Shown here piece by piece: positions 15,851 to 24,994 of a stretch of DNA of 36,113 nucleotides. The translations under genes were made by a program, and so were the position numbers. The notes under the pieces were generated by a model. It ran no database searches, had not been told where the DNA came from, and saw nothing but the letters and a program-made list of their open reading frames with translations. The DNA lies in the NCBI RefSeq assembly GCF_003364205.1, contig NZ_NXLV01000017.1, forward strand, positions 1 to 36,113, read 5' to 3'. Each line of letters begins with the position of its first letter. The stretch's first letter is position 1. Source of the stretch: Helicobacter brantae. GTDB taxonomy: Bacteria; Campylobacterota; Campylobacteria; Campylobacterales; Helicobacteraceae.

Positions 15851-17070
15851 TGCTAATCGTTCAAAAATATGGTGGGACAAGTGTGGGGGATTGTCAAAGG
15901 ATAAAAAATGTCGCAAATAAAGTCATCACTGCCAAAAACAGAGGCGATCAAGTTGTAGTGGTTGTATCTGCAATGAGTGGAGAAACCGATAAGCTTGTAG
16001 GCTTTATGCAAAGTTTTTGCCACGAGGGTTATACTATCCCTGATGGGAGAGAGTGTGATGTGGTTTTAAGCAGTGGAGAGCAAGTAACACGAGCTCTTCT
16101 TGCTCTAGCTTTGCAATCTCAAGGATATAAAGCAATCTCTCTAAGTGGGCAAGAGGCAGGGATTATCACAGATAATATGCACACAAGAGCAAGGATTGAG
16201 GGGATCAACACCTCCAAAATCGCTTCTTTGCTCTCTGAGGGATATATCGTCATTGTAGCAGGATTCCAAGGGGCAAGTTTGGAGGGGGAGATTACCACTT
16301 TGGGAAGAGGGGGGAGTGATTTATCGGCTGTGGCATTGGCTGGGGCATTGAGGGCAGATTTATGTGAGATTTATACTGATGTTGATGGAGTTTATACCAC
16401 AGATCCAAGAATCGAGCCTAGAGCTAGAAAGATAGAGAAGATTAGCTATGATGAAATGCTAGAGCTTGCAAGTATGGGAGCAAAAGTGCTTCTAAATCGT
16501 TCAGTGGAAATGGCAAAAAAGCTCAATGTCAATTTGGTTACACGAAGCTCATTTAACAATAATGAGGGAACTTTGATTACAAGTGAGGAGAATATTATGG
16601 AACAACCAATCGTTAGTGGTGTAGCACTTGATAGAAATCAAGCAAGAATCTCTATTGGAGATATTGAAGATCAACCCGGAATTGCAGCACAAATCTTTGA
16701 ATCCCTTTCAGAAAAAGATATCAATGTAGATATGATCGTGCAAACTATTGGAAGAGATGGCAAAACAGATTTGGACTTTACAATTCCCAAAACAGAAGTC
16801 ATCGTTGCTCAAGAGGTGCTTAAAAAGTTTGCAGATTTTTATGGAGAGCTTGAGTGTGATTGTGAGATTGCCAAAGTTTCAATCGTAGGGGTAGGAATGA
16901 AATCTCATTCAGGTGTTGCAAGTTTGTGCTTTAGTGCAATGGCAAAAGAGAATATCAATATTATGATGATTGGCACAAGTGAGATCAAAATCTCAATGAT
17001 TATTGAGATTACAAGAGCTGAGAAAGCTGTGAGGGCATTGCATAAGATTTATAAATTGGACGAGAAGTAA
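15850..17070 (+). CDS. lysC: Aspartokinase
   Basis: This cytoplasmic enzyme phosphorylates aspartate, the first step toward lysine, diaminopimelate, methionine and threonine. The N-terminus has the kinase signature VQKYGGTSVGD, and the catalytic domain contains ATLGRGGSD-like ITTLGRGGSD near residue 153. Two ACT domains fill the last 140 residues (QPGIAAQIFESLSEKDINVDMI and HSGVASLCFSAMAKENINIMMI), typical of the 400-residue, allosterically lysine-inhibited type. It overlaps rppH by one base and is directly followed by hobA, as in H. pylori. Confidence 0.96.
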   Translation: MLIVQKYGGTSVGDCQRIKNVANKVITAKNRGDQVVVVVSAMSGETDKLVGFMQSFCHEGYTIPDGRECDVVLSSGEQVTRALLALALQSQGYKAISLSGQEAGIITDNMHTRARIEGINTSKIASLLSEGYIVIVAGFQGASLEGEITTLGRGGSDLSAVALAGALRADLCEIYTDVDGVYTTDPRIEPRARKIEKISYDEMLELASMGAKVLLNRSVEMAKKLNVNLVTRSSFNNNEGTLITSEENIMEQPIVSGVALDRNQARISIGDIEDQPGIAAQIFESLSEKDINVDMIVQTIGRDGKTDLDFTIPKTEVIVAQEVLKKFADFYGELECDCEIAKVSIVGVGMKSHSGVASLCFSAMAKENINIMMIGTSEIKISMIIEITRAEKAVRALHKIYKLDEK

Positions 17071-17622
17071 ATGGAATCTTTGAAAGATTGGATGCTTAAA
17101 ACAATCCGAGAGGAGAATAGCAAAGGGGTGATGAGTGGGTGGCTAGAAGAAGAGCTATACAAATGGACTCCTCTTGTTTCTTCTGCTCTCACCTCACTTC
17201 TTGGTGGTGTGAGTTTCATTGTCTTGAGTGATACGCCTAGAGCGTGGCTAAGAATGTATATTTTGCAAAACATTAACCACCCCTCAAAAAATCGCCCTTA
17301 TATGCCTTTTTTGGGAATGGAAAATTTAGATGTGCTTTTGGGTGGGGAGAGAAAAAATGTCGATAATCTCAAACTAGCAGAGGGAATGCTTGATTTGGCT
17401 TATAGGGATTATGCGTTTTTTTATATTGGGAAGCGTGAGGGGTTGAGTGCAGAACTTGCAATCAGCAATGAAAATAGCTTTTTGTGGCTACTTGATGAGG
17501 ATTTACCCAATGCCTTTCATTTGCAGTCATTTAACCCTATGCTAGATTTTAGATTGTTGCAACTCTATAAGATTTTTGATAGCACTCTGAGTGCTTTGAT
17601 TGCTGGGAAGATTGCAATTTAG
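17071..17622 (+). CDS. hobA: DnaA initiator-associating protein HobA
   Basis: This 183-residue protein matches HobA (HP1230) of H. pylori in context and in features such as MLKTIREENSKGVMSGWLEEE and VSFIVLSDTPRAWL. HobA forms a tetramer that binds DnaA domain I and promotes initiation complex assembly at oriC, a role played by DiaA in E. coli. It is restricted to Campylobacterota. The ATG follows the lysC stop with no spacer. The next gene, holB, is also a replication gene and starts 8 bases on. Confidence 0.93.
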   Translation: MESLKDWMLKTIREENSKGVMSGWLEEELYKWTPLVSSALTSLLGGVSFIVLSDTPRAWLRMYILQNINHPSKNRPYMPFLGMENLDVLLGGERKNVDNLKLAEGMLDLAYRDYAFFYIGKREGLSAELAISNENSFLWLLDEDLPNAFHLQSFNPMLDFRLLQLYKIFDSTLSALIAGKIAI

Positions 17623-17630
17623 GAGAGAGA

Positions 17631-18233
17631 ATGAGCGAGATTTATTTGACACAAGAGCCTTATGAGGTTTTAAATGAGTTAAATATCCCCAAAGCTCAAC
17701 TTAGGGTTTTTGAGAGTGATGAGTTTAAGGTGGATAATGCCAAAGAGGTAATCGCTGAAGCCTATATCTCAAGTGCAGAGGAGAAGTTTATCGCCCTTAT
17801 TGGCAAAAATTTCAATAAAGAAGCCCAAAACGCACTCCTTAAAGTGCTTGAAGAACCCCCTCACAATATTCATTTTCTTATTTTTGTGCCTTATAAAAAT
17901 GTGCTCATTCCCACTATTCGCTCTAGAATGCGTTTGATTAACAAAACTATTTTTACCCCTCTTCCTCCACTAGAGCTTGATGTGGCAAATCTCAATTATG
18001 CCAAAATCTATGAGTTTTTAAAGAGTCTTGAGGGTATTTCAAGGCTTGAAGCTCAAGAGAGGATTGAGCGACTTTTGATTAGCATTCATCAAAGTGGCAT
18101 TACTTTATCTCAAAAGGAGCTAGATTTTTTTGATTTGGCTTTGAGGGCAAATGCAGGATATGAGAGATTGGGACTGATTGTCGCTCCTATCCTCATCTCA
18201 CTTATTGAAAAAAATCGCACAAGAAAAAAATGA
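17631..18233 (+). CDS. holB: DNA polymerase III delta-prime subunit (short form)
   Basis: This clamp-loader subunit has 200 residues, against about 330 in E. coli. It keeps the hallmark EAQNALLKVLEEPP block near residue 63 and the arginine-containing sensor-like IPTIRSRM near 98. It lacks an obvious Walker A motif and the first part of the AAA+ domain. Short forms are usual in Helicobacter, so this is not a truncation. Its stop overlaps the next start (ATGA), a sign of translational coupling with folP. It is the fourth gene of the rppH operon. Confidence 0.88.
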   Translation: MSEIYLTQEPYEVLNELNIPKAQLRVFESDEFKVDNAKEVIAEAYISSAEEKFIALIGKNFNKEAQNALLKVLEEPPHNIHFLIFVPYKNVLIPTIRSRMRLINKTIFTPLPPLELDVANLNYAKIYEFLKSLEGISRLEAQERIERLLISIHQSGITLSQKELDFFDLALRANAGYERLGLIVAPILISLIEKNRTRKK

Positions 18234-19378
18234 TGAAGACTTTTATCCAAAGGATTAACCCTAGCTCTTTGAGAAGAGAGTTTGAGAAAATTGGCGTAGA
18301 TGAGGTGGGGGCAGGAATTATGGAGAAAAAATCTCACGACTATCTCTTTCATCTCTATGATTTGCCTTTGAGTGCTTTGCATATCCTCAAGCAAGAAGCC
18401 ATAAGTGTGGGGGCAGATTTAGCCACTCCAAAAGAGGCGATTTTGTGTCAGAGCAAAAGCTATGAGGCGATTTTGCTAGGCAATCACTCTCAAATGTTGC
18501 GTTTGGCTCAAAAATGCCTCTCTCAACCCTTTGGGCTAAAAGCAGTGGCTCAAACACTCAAAGAGCATATCCAAGCCAAGAGCGAGGGCAAACCTCAAAT
18601 TATGGCGATTTTGAATATCACTCCTGATAGTTTTTATGAGGGAAGTCGCTTTGGAGTAGAGGAAGCACTCAAAGAGATTGAGAGATATATTGAGCTAGGG
18701 GTGGAGATTGTGGATATTGGAGGAGCAAGCTCAAAGCCTGGAAGCGAATTAATCTCAAGTGAGGAAGAAATAGGGCGATTAAAGGGGCTTTTTGATGAGG
18801 TGGCAGAAAGAGGACTTGGAGAGAAAATCAAGCTAAGTATTGATACTTATAATTACAAAACTGCAGAATATGCTCTAAAAAGTGGATTTAAAATCCTTAA
18901 TGATATTTTGGGCTTTAGTGATGAGAGAATGTTTGAGGTATGTGCCAAATACCAAGCAGAAGCAGTGCTAATGCACTCAAGAGGCACTCCTAAAGATATG
19001 CAAACCCTCACACATTACCCCTCACTTTTTGCTGAACTTGATGAGTTTTTTGGCTCAAAGATACATAAGGCTAGAGAGTTTGGAATCTCTAGTTTGATTT
19101 TGGATATTGGCTTTGGGTTTGCAAAAGAGCTAGAGCATAATCTTTCTTTGATTAGAGATTTGAGACATTTTAGACACTTCAATCTCCCACTTTTGGTGGG
19201 TGCAAGTCGCAAAAACACAATCGGACTTCTCACTCAAAAACCTATCAATGAGCGATTAAGTGGAACTTTGGCAATGCACCAAGTAGCTTTGGAGAATGGG
19301 GCAGATATTTTGAGAGTGCATGATGTGATAGAGCATTTAGATATGATTGCAATCACTCAGAGCTTAAAGGAATTGTAG
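18230..19378 (+). CDS. folP: Dihydropteroate synthase with N-terminal extension
   Basis: This enzyme condenses p-aminobenzoate with hydroxymethyl-dihydropterin pyrophosphate in folate synthesis and is the target of sulfonamides. The catalytic domain begins near residue 124 with MAILNITPDSFYEGSRF, continues with DIGGASSKPGSE and IDTYNYKTAEYAL, and ends with LLVGASRKNTIG and the late VHDV. The first 120 residues are an extension not found in the 280-residue E. coli enzyme but usual in Helicobacter and Campylobacter. Two adjacent ATG codons (18230, 18233) are possible starts; the first overlaps holB by 4 bases. Confidence 0.93.
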   Translation: MMKTFIQRINPSSLRREFEKIGVDEVGAGIMEKKSHDYLFHLYDLPLSALHILKQEAISVGADLATPKEAILCQSKSYEAILLGNHSQMLRLAQKCLSQPFGLKAVAQTLKEHIQAKSEGKPQIMAILNITPDSFYEGSRFGVEEALKEIERYIELGVEIVDIGGASSKPGSELISSEEEIGRLKGLFDEVAERGLGEKIKLSIDTYNYKTAEYALKSGFKILNDILGFSDERMFEVCAKYQAEAVLMHSRGTPKDMQTLTHYPSLFAELDEFFGSKIHKAREFGISSLILDIGFGFAKELEHNLSLIRDLRHFRHFNLPLLVGASRKNTIGLLTQKPINERLSGTLAMHQVALENGADILRVHDVIEHLDMIAITQSLKEL

Positions 19379-19941
19379 TGGCAAAGATTGAGAAATTTAT
19401 CACTAAAACATTACTTAACAATGGCTTCAGTCAAGAAGAGCTAAGTGCAATGAGTAATGAGGAGATTACAAAAACCTACAAAGAGGGGATACAAAGATTA
19501 GTTAATGCTTTCAATACTCACCCCAAAGAAGAGCATACCCACAAGGTTAAAAATCCTTTTTTGGAGCTAAAAAGTCCTGATGAGATTTATGAGATTCCTA
19601 TTGATTTTTTGGCACATTTGGGGAGTGAAGATGTAACCTTGATGATTCATCGCAAATTTCGCTCTATCCCTATTGATAAGGTGCAAAAGATTACCTCACT
19701 TCTTTTTTGTATCTTTCAAGAAAAGATTTTAGGAGAGATTGAGAGCAAAATCGCTTCTTTGCCTGAAGATGAAAAACGCTCGATTATGGAGATTTATGAA
19801 AGACAAAAAGATGACACTCAACACCTTTTGCAAATCAATGAGAGATTACGCAAAGAAAAATTCCGTCAGCAATTTGAAAAAGTGCTAGAGATAAAAAGTA
19901 TGATTCACCACTACAAAGAGAGATTGGAAGAGGAAGAATAA
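19378..19941 (+). CDS. Conserved protein of unknown function, last gene of the folP operon
   Basis: This 187-residue protein starts at a GTG that overlaps the folP stop (TAGTG). It is highly charged, cysteine-poor apart from one residue, has no signal peptide or membrane segment, and its last 80 residues are predicted helical and probably coiled coil (EIYERQKDDTQHLLQINE onward). The first 50 residues contain a helix-rich segment. A gene of similar size follows folP in H. pylori from memory. I recognise no catalytic motif. Its stop abuts the stop of the convergent rsmE with no intergenic base. Confidence 0.8.
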   Translation: MAKIEKFITKTLLNNGFSQEELSAMSNEEITKTYKEGIQRLVNAFNTHPKEEHTHKVKNPFLELKSPDEIYEIPIDFLAHLGSEDVTLMIHRKFRSIPIDKVQKITSLLFCIFQEKILGEIESKIASLPEDEKRSIMEIYERQKDDTQHLLQINERLRKEKFRQQFEKVLEIKSMIHHYKERLEEEE

Positions 19942-20613
19942 TTAAAGCAAGATACTTGCAACATACACACAAGCACTCTCGCTTCTTAAAATTAGATTTT
20001 CTTTTGTAGAGTATTTGGGAAAGTTTTTTAGGATTTCCCTCTCTTTGGGGCTAAACCCTCCTTCTGCACCGATAAGAATAGGGAGTGAGGTTTTCTCTAA
20101 TTTCTCTCCCCCAAAGTCAAACACTCCTACTTGTGGATAAAGCTTTAAGACTTCTAGGAGATTATCAAGTATTTCTAGCTTGATAGTATTGCTTCTTCCA
20201 CACTGCTGAGAGGAATTGATAAGAATCTTTGTGAGTTTGTCTAAATCAACTCTCTCATTTCTTTGTGAATAATCAGCATAAAAAAGCGTGAGTTTTTGCA
20301 CACCGAGTTCATTGAGAAAAGGGAGGAGTTTTTGAAGGGTTTTGCCCTCAATGATTGAGAGAATGATATGGGCTTGGCTTTGAGAAAGTAGGGGGAGATA
20401 TTCTTTGTTTGTGAGTTTGAGAGTGGCACTTTTTCTATCAATCTTTTCTTGAGTGTAGAAGTAGAGGTATTCATCAATAAGATTGCGAAAAGCAAGAGTT
20501 TGGGTATTTTTGGTGCGTCTTGATTTGTAGAGATGAGTATAAAGCTCTCCTTCAATACTCAAAGTTAGATTCCCTGCTTGAGGGTGGAAGCTAAATTGCA
20601 CTTTTGCTTCCAA
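19942..20613 (-). CDS. rsmE: 16S rRNA m3U1498 methyltransferase RsmE
   Basis: This SPOUT-class methyltransferase modifies U1498 of 16S rRNA at the decoding site. The family's SAM-binding knot is clear near the C-terminus: LIGAEGGFSPKERE, then LILRSESACVYVASILL. An N-terminal PUA-like region contains HLYKSRRTKNTQTLAF. The length of 223 is slightly short of the usual 240. Its start overlaps the upstream membrane gene by 23 bases, so it is likely cotranslated in the OPT-transporter operon. Confidence 0.9.
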   Translation of the reverse strand: MEAKVQFSFHPQAGNLTLSIEGELYTHLYKSRRTKNTQTLAFRNLIDEYLYFYTQEKIDRKSATLKLTNKEYLPLLSQSQAHIILSIIEGKTLQKLLPFLNELGVQKLTLFYADYSQRNERVDLDKLTKILINSSQQCGRSNTIKLEILDNLLEVLKLYPQVGVFDFGGEKLEKTSLPILIGAEGGFSPKEREILKNFPKYSTKENLILRSESACVYVASILL

Positions 20614-21022
20614 AAAAGACTAGGATAAAACCAAGCAAATCAAGGAAATATAAAATCTTGGCTTTTTTGACATACTCTAGCATTGCCTCTTCATTTGTGC
20701 GTATTGCAACTTTGAGAAGTCTGATACGATAGATTTCTCCAAAAAGGACAAAACCTAGGTAAAAACTCATAGCAATTACTTTCAATGAAGTGAAATTGTG
20801 TTGCATTGCCAAGAGATTTAGCCCACTAAGAGCAGAAACAGCAATAAGAAAAAAAAGCAAGGGCATAACATACCAAATCTTTTTATTGAGGGCGACAAAG
20901 TTTTTGTAGGTAAAGAGTGTGATGAGGTTGATGACAAAGGGCAGAGCCAAAAAGGCACTGAAAAAATAATGATAAAACACAAGGCTAGAAAATGCCTTTT
21001 TGATCATATCTAGCTCTTGCAT
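20591..21022 (-). CDS. Small membrane protein of unknown function, four helices
   Basis: This 143-residue protein has four hydrophobic segments (about residues 15-40, 48-72, 82-103, 122-140) separated by short basic loops, with no cysteine. A His-Tyr pair near residue 18 and acidic residues in the third segment (FGEIYR) could be functional, but I recognise no family. It starts immediately at the stop of the OPT transporter gene and overlaps rsmE, so it belongs to that operon. Confidence 0.75.
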   Translation of the reverse strand: MQELDMIKKAFSSLVFYHYFFSAFLALPFVINLITLFTYKNFVALNKKIWYVMPLLFFLIAVSALSGLNLLAMQHNFTSLKVIAMSFYLGFVLFGEIYRIRLLKVAIRTNEEAMLEYVKKAKILYFLDLLGFILVFFGSKSAI

Positions 21023-22960
21023 TTATCGCCTTTTGGTGAGATAGAGGTAAATGAGTGCAAGACTTGCACCAAAGAAAAGGAATCCCAAAGTTGAGAGAGC
21101 AGAAGAAGAGAGAGAGGAAGCAAAGCTTGGCATAAAGACTTCCTCACTTCCTCCTGAACTCACTGAAATCACGATAGCTCCAGCGATGAGAATCCCCATC
21201 AAACTTTCTCCCACGATAAGTCCTGAGGCAAGAAGTGTGCCTTTGCGTTTGAGGTTTTCTCTCTCTTGTTTTGGAGTGCGTTTATGGGCAATATAGGCAA
21301 GAAGAGCTCCAAAAAAGATAGGAATAGTTACCACAGGAGGAAGATATACACCCATTCCCACAGCAAGAGGAGGGAGCATAAGGTTTTTTCTCTTTAAAAC
21401 AAGATCAGCACCAATTACAAGTATTCCAAGCACAGCCCCAATCCCAATATGAATCCAATTAAGAGTGCTTTTAAAAATCCCCTCAGCAATGGCTGCCATA
21501 AGGATTGCTTGAGGAGCATTGAGGGCATTGCTTTCTTTCATTCCCTCTCGTGGCAGATATCCGACAAAACCATAGGCTTCATAGAGGAGATTAAGCACAG
21601 GGGCAATCACAGAAGCTCCTACAATACATCCTAGCATCAAAATCACTTCTTGCTTCCAAGGAGTAGCTCCTACAAGCATACCGGTTTTGAGGTCTTGGAG
21701 ATTGTCGTTTGCAATCGTGGCAACTGCAAAGACAATAGAGGTGGCAAACAAGCTTAGAGCGATGAAGAACTGCTTGTTGCCCTCATCAAGTTCAAGAGAG
21801 AAAAGTTTGGCAATCCCCAAAACACTCAAAGAAAGCAAAACCACGCCCAAGATTCCAATCCCAGAGATTGGGCTAGAAGATGAGCCGACAAGTCCTGCCA
21901 TATAGCCACAAGTCGCTGAGATTAAAAATCCAATAATCACAGCACAAAGGCTAGAGACAAGCACAAAAGTCCAAGTAATTAGAGGAGAGAAAGAAGCTTT
22001 TGAAACAAAGTCATAAAAAACCACGATGATTAGAGCCACCACAGCTAGGAAGCTTAGAAGTAGCCATTTTGCAGGAATATCTTTTTGATCGCTTGTAGAG
22101 AATTTAAATGAGTGAGATAGCCCTTTGATTGTGGGTTTTAGCATATTGAGAAATGTCCAAATCGCAGCTACACCAATCATTCCCACACCAATAAATCTCA
22201 CTTGGTGCTTCCAAATATCCATTGCAATCTCACCTATATCTCCACTTGCTGGAGTAAGACTTGAGATGATTGGCACTAGCACACACCACGCAATCAATAC
22301 CCCCACCAAAACGGCAACCCCCACACCAATACCTACAAGCCACCCTGCACCAATGAGGGCAAGAGAGAAGCCAAAAGGGATTTGAAAAATCGCTCGTCCA
22401 ATGCTAAAAAAGTATTCCACGCCATCAGAGATGACTTTCATTCCTTGAGAAAGAAAAGTCGAAGCACTTGCAAGTCCTGCACCCAAAAGCATTTCTTTTG
22501 CTCCTATGTCTTTCTCTCCCTTTTTCTCTCCAAGTTGTAAAACTTCAGCAGCAGCGATTCCCTCAGGGTAGGGGAGTTGATTTTTCTCCACTAGCTCGAT
22601 TCTTGAAGGAATTGTAAAAATCACACCCAAAATCCCTCCACCTGCACAGATAATGAATGTATGCCAAAAATCAAATCCACTCCAATATCCCACAAAAAAG
22701 AGTGAGGGAATGATAAAAACCACAGCTGAAAGTGTCCCCGCAGCTGATACTTGAGTTTGTACGATATTGTTTTCTAAAATACTGCTTTTTCCAAGCATTT
22801 TAAAAAATGCCATTGAAAATACGGCAGCAGGGATTGAGGAGGCGAAAGTTAAGCCAACTTTCAATCCCAAATAAACATTGGCAGTGGTAAAAATCAATGT
22901 GATAAACACTCCAAGTAAAACCCCTGCAAGGGTGATTTCTTTGAGATTTTTTCCATACAT
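21023..22960 (-). CDS. OPT-family oligopeptide transporter
   Basis: This 645-residue inner-membrane carrier has about 15 hydrophobic segments. Family features include an early block ITLAGVLLGVFITLIFTTAN, a PYPEGIAAAEVLQ segment near residue 131, SSSSPISGIGILGVV near 360, and a C-terminal PPLAVGMGVYLPPVV. The bacterial OPT group imports small peptides or metal-chelate complexes with protons; the substrate is unknown. The ATG has AAAGGAG eight bases upstream. It heads a three-gene minus-strand operon and diverges from the sulfite dehydrogenase genes. Confidence 0.9.
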   Translation of the reverse strand: MYGKNLKEITLAGVLLGVFITLIFTTANVYLGLKVGLTFASSIPAAVFSMAFFKMLGKSSILENNIVQTQVSAAGTLSAVVFIIPSLFFVGYWSGFDFWHTFIICAGGGILGVIFTIPSRIELVEKNQLPYPEGIAAAEVLQLGEKKGEKDIGAKEMLLGAGLASASTFLSQGMKVISDGVEYFFSIGRAIFQIPFGFSLALIGAGWLVGIGVGVAVLVGVLIAWCVLVPIISSLTPASGDIGEIAMDIWKHQVRFIGVGMIGVAAIWTFLNMLKPTIKGLSHSFKFSTSDQKDIPAKWLLLSFLAVVALIIVVFYDFVSKASFSPLITWTFVLVSSLCAVIIGFLISATCGYMAGLVGSSSSPISGIGILGVVLLSLSVLGIAKLFSLELDEGNKQFFIALSLFATSIVFAVATIANDNLQDLKTGMLVGATPWKQEVILMLGCIVGASVIAPVLNLLYEAYGFVGYLPREGMKESNALNAPQAILMAAIAEGIFKSTLNWIHIGIGAVLGILVIGADLVLKRKNLMLPPLAVGMGVYLPPVVTIPIFFGALLAYIAHKRTPKQERENLKRKGTLLASGLIVGESLMGILIAGAIVISVSSGGSEEVFMPSFASSLSSSALSTLGFLFFGASLALIYLYLTKRR

Positions 22961-23145
22961 TATTCAACTCCTTTAGAGATAACCTAGATAGTTTTGCAAA
23001 GGATTGCTTTGGATCTTAGATGATTTTGGGCTTTTTGCTTGACAAGACTATTTATCGAATTGTGTGATTCTAATAAAAAATATGCCAAAAAACAAATTTT
23101 TTGATAAATTTCTTTTATGTAGTCAAATGATTACTTACTTTTTGA

Positions 23146-23151
23146 TAGAAT
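23146..23151 (+). promoter_or_regulatory. -10 box of the sulfite dehydrogenase operon
   Basis: TAGAAT behind a T-rich stretch, 45 bases before the SorA-type ATG. The 235-base divergent spacer 22961-23195 is otherwise AT-rich with no other clear signal. Confidence 0.5.
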
Positions 23152-23195
23152 CTACCTGCTTAATTAAGTGATTTTGTAAAACAAGGAGAGTAGAT

Positions 23196-24506
23196 ATGAA
23201 AAAACAAAAAGGAATCCACCAAGCATATGCTGAGAATCCACAAAAGGCAGATTTAGATATTTTTGGAAGAGAGGTTGATCCTATCAGCAGAAGAGGATTT
23301 TTGAGAAAATCTTCACTTCTAGCAATGGCTTCAATCATCGGCTCAAACATACCATTTGCAGAAAATATGCCAGGAGGAGTAATCCCTGCACTTTTTGCAA
23401 ATAGTGATACACCCTTTAGTGTGGCAGGAAAAGATGGATTAATTTATCTCAATGATAAACCCATCACAGCAGAAACCCCTGTGCAATATCTTGATGCACC
23501 TTTTACTGCCCCAAATCATTTTTTCATCAGAAACAATGGAAATGCACCTGAGGAGGCAACTCTTGATCCCAAAAAATGGACTTTAGAGATTGGTGGGGAG
23601 TCTTGTAAAAAACCTCAAACTTTCACAATTGATGAGCTAAAGAAGAAGTTTAAAACCTACACTTATGCTCTAGTAGTAGAGTGTGCAGGAAACTCAAGGG
23701 CTGAAATCGTCCCAGCCACTAAAGGCAATCAGTGGAAAATCGGAGCTGTGGCTTGTGGTAGATGGACAGGAGTAAGACTAAAAGATGTTTTGGAGTATTG
23801 TGGGATTAAAAAAGACGCAGTTTATATCGGATACTATGGAGCAGATACAAGACTTGATGGCAATGCCGATAAAGCCACGATTTCAAGAGGTGTGCCAATG
23901 AGCAAGGCACTAGAAGAGGAGAGTTTGATTGCGTGGGATTATGAGGGAGAGCCAATCCCTTATATGAATGGATACCCTCTAAGACTTGTTATCGGTGGGT
24001 GGAGTGCAAGTGTTTCAGGAAAATGGCTCAAAAAGATTGTGATAAGAAACAAGGTGCATGATGGGGAAAAAATGAATGGGCAAAGTTATCGAATGCCTTG
24101 CAAACCTGTTGCACCAGGAGAGCAAGTGCCTGATGAGAATATGTGTGTGCTAGAGGGAATGGTAGTCAAGTCTATCATCACTCATCCACTCTCAGGACTT
24201 AAAACTTCAAACAAAACTCTTGATGTGAGAGGAAAAGCTTGGGCAGGAGATAGAAGTGTCAAAGAAATGTGGGTAAGTATTGACTTTGGAGCAACTTGGC
24301 AAAAAGCAAAGCTCAACAAACCTCTCAATCGCTTCTCTTGGCAGGAGTGGAGTGCAACTGTGAAATTCCCACAAGAGGGATATTATGAAGTGTGGGCTAG
24401 AGCAGTAGATGATAAGGGTGTATCTCAACCTATGGTATTGCCAGGGTGGAATCCACGAGGTTATTTGAGCAATTCTTGTCATAGAATCGCTGTGCGTGTG
24501 ATTTAA
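23196..24506 (+). CDS. Periplasmic sulfite dehydrogenase molybdenum subunit (SorA-like)
   Basis: This 436-residue protein belongs to the sulfite oxidase family. A Tat motif (SRRGFLRKSS, Arg32-Arg33) sends it folded to the periplasm. The molybdenum-ligating cysteine is Cys163 in the family motif ECAGNSR, and the C-terminal 120 residues form the Ig-like dimerisation domain (VRGKAWAGD, WQEWSATV, WARAVDDKG). There is no heme-binding domain; the electrons go to the cytochrome encoded next. Campylobacter jejuni has the same pair (Cj0005c-Cj0004c), shown to respire sulfite. A related role on other sulfoxide or sulfite-like substrates cannot be excluded. Confidence 0.9.
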   Translation: MKKQKGIHQAYAENPQKADLDIFGREVDPISRRGFLRKSSLLAMASIIGSNIPFAENMPGGVIPALFANSDTPFSVAGKDGLIYLNDKPITAETPVQYLDAPFTAPNHFFIRNNGNAPEEATLDPKKWTLEIGGESCKKPQTFTIDELKKKFKTYTYALVVECAGNSRAEIVPATKGNQWKIGAVACGRWTGVRLKDVLEYCGIKKDAVYIGYYGADTRLDGNADKATISRGVPMSKALEEESLIAWDYEGEPIPYMNGYPLRLVIGGWSASVSGKWLKKIVIRNKVHDGEKMNGQSYRMPCKPVAPGEQVPDENMCVLEGMVVKSIITHPLSGLKTSNKTLDVRGKAWAGDRSVKEMWVSIDFGATWQKAKLNKPLNRFSWQEWSATVKFPQEGYYEVWARAVDDKGVSQPMVLPGWNPRGYLSNSCHRIAVRVI

Positions 24507-24519
24507 GGTGAGGTGAGTG

Positions 24520-24852
24520 ATGAAAAGAGTAGCCTCTCTTTTGCTTTTGGCAAGTTTAGGGTTTTGTGCAGAGCAAATTGATCCTGCCACAGGGATGAAA
24601 ATCGCTGAGGGGTGGGAAACCGTGAGAGATAACTGCACGGTTTGTCATTCTGCCAAGATGTATACAATGACGACAGGAACACGCCAAGATTGGATTACAG
24701 CAATTAAGTGGATGCAAGAAACTCAAGGGCTTTGGGAGTTTGATCCTGAGACTGAAAAGACAATTTTGGATTATCTCTCCAAAGAATACGCTCCCAAAAA
24801 CACTTCAAGACGCCGTCCATTACTTACTTCTGATCTCCTCCCTCCAAAATAA
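24520..24852 (+). CDS. Monoheme cytochrome c partner of the sulfite dehydrogenase (SorB-like)
   Basis: This 110-residue periplasmic protein has a Sec signal peptide (MKRVASLLLLASLGFCA) and one heme site CTVCHS. Methionines in AKMYTMTTG or KWMQ may be the axial ligand. It would accept electrons from the SorA-like subunit and pass them to the respiratory chain. I chose the ATG at 24520, with GAGGTG upstream, rather than the GTG three bases earlier. It lies 13 bases after its partner. Confidence 0.88.
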   Translation: MKRVASLLLLASLGFCAEQIDPATGMKIAEGWETVRDNCTVCHSAKMYTMTTGTRQDWITAIKWMQETQGLWEFDPETEKTILDYLSKEYAPKNTSRRRPLLTSDLLPPK

Positions 24853-24861
24853 TGGAGGGGG
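24838..24861 (+). terminator. Hairpin over the stop codon of the SorB-like gene
   Basis: An 8-bp stem with one G-T pair closes an 8-base loop that contains the TAA. No T-run follows on the plus strand, so termination is uncertain. Confidence 0.35.
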
Positions 24862-24994
24862 AATCCCCAAAAACGATTTGTCAAAATACCTTCTCAAAAG
24901 TTATTTAATGATTAAGTAGAAAGAGTTTGTTATCAAAATGTTTGCATTATGAGAATAATCTTTTTTGCTCAAAAATACAAAGTAAGGAGTTTTA

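Noticed and set aside
17631-18233. holB as a truncated gene
   Set aside because: The short form of about 200 residues is usual in Helicobacter, and the gene is tightly coupled to both neighbours.
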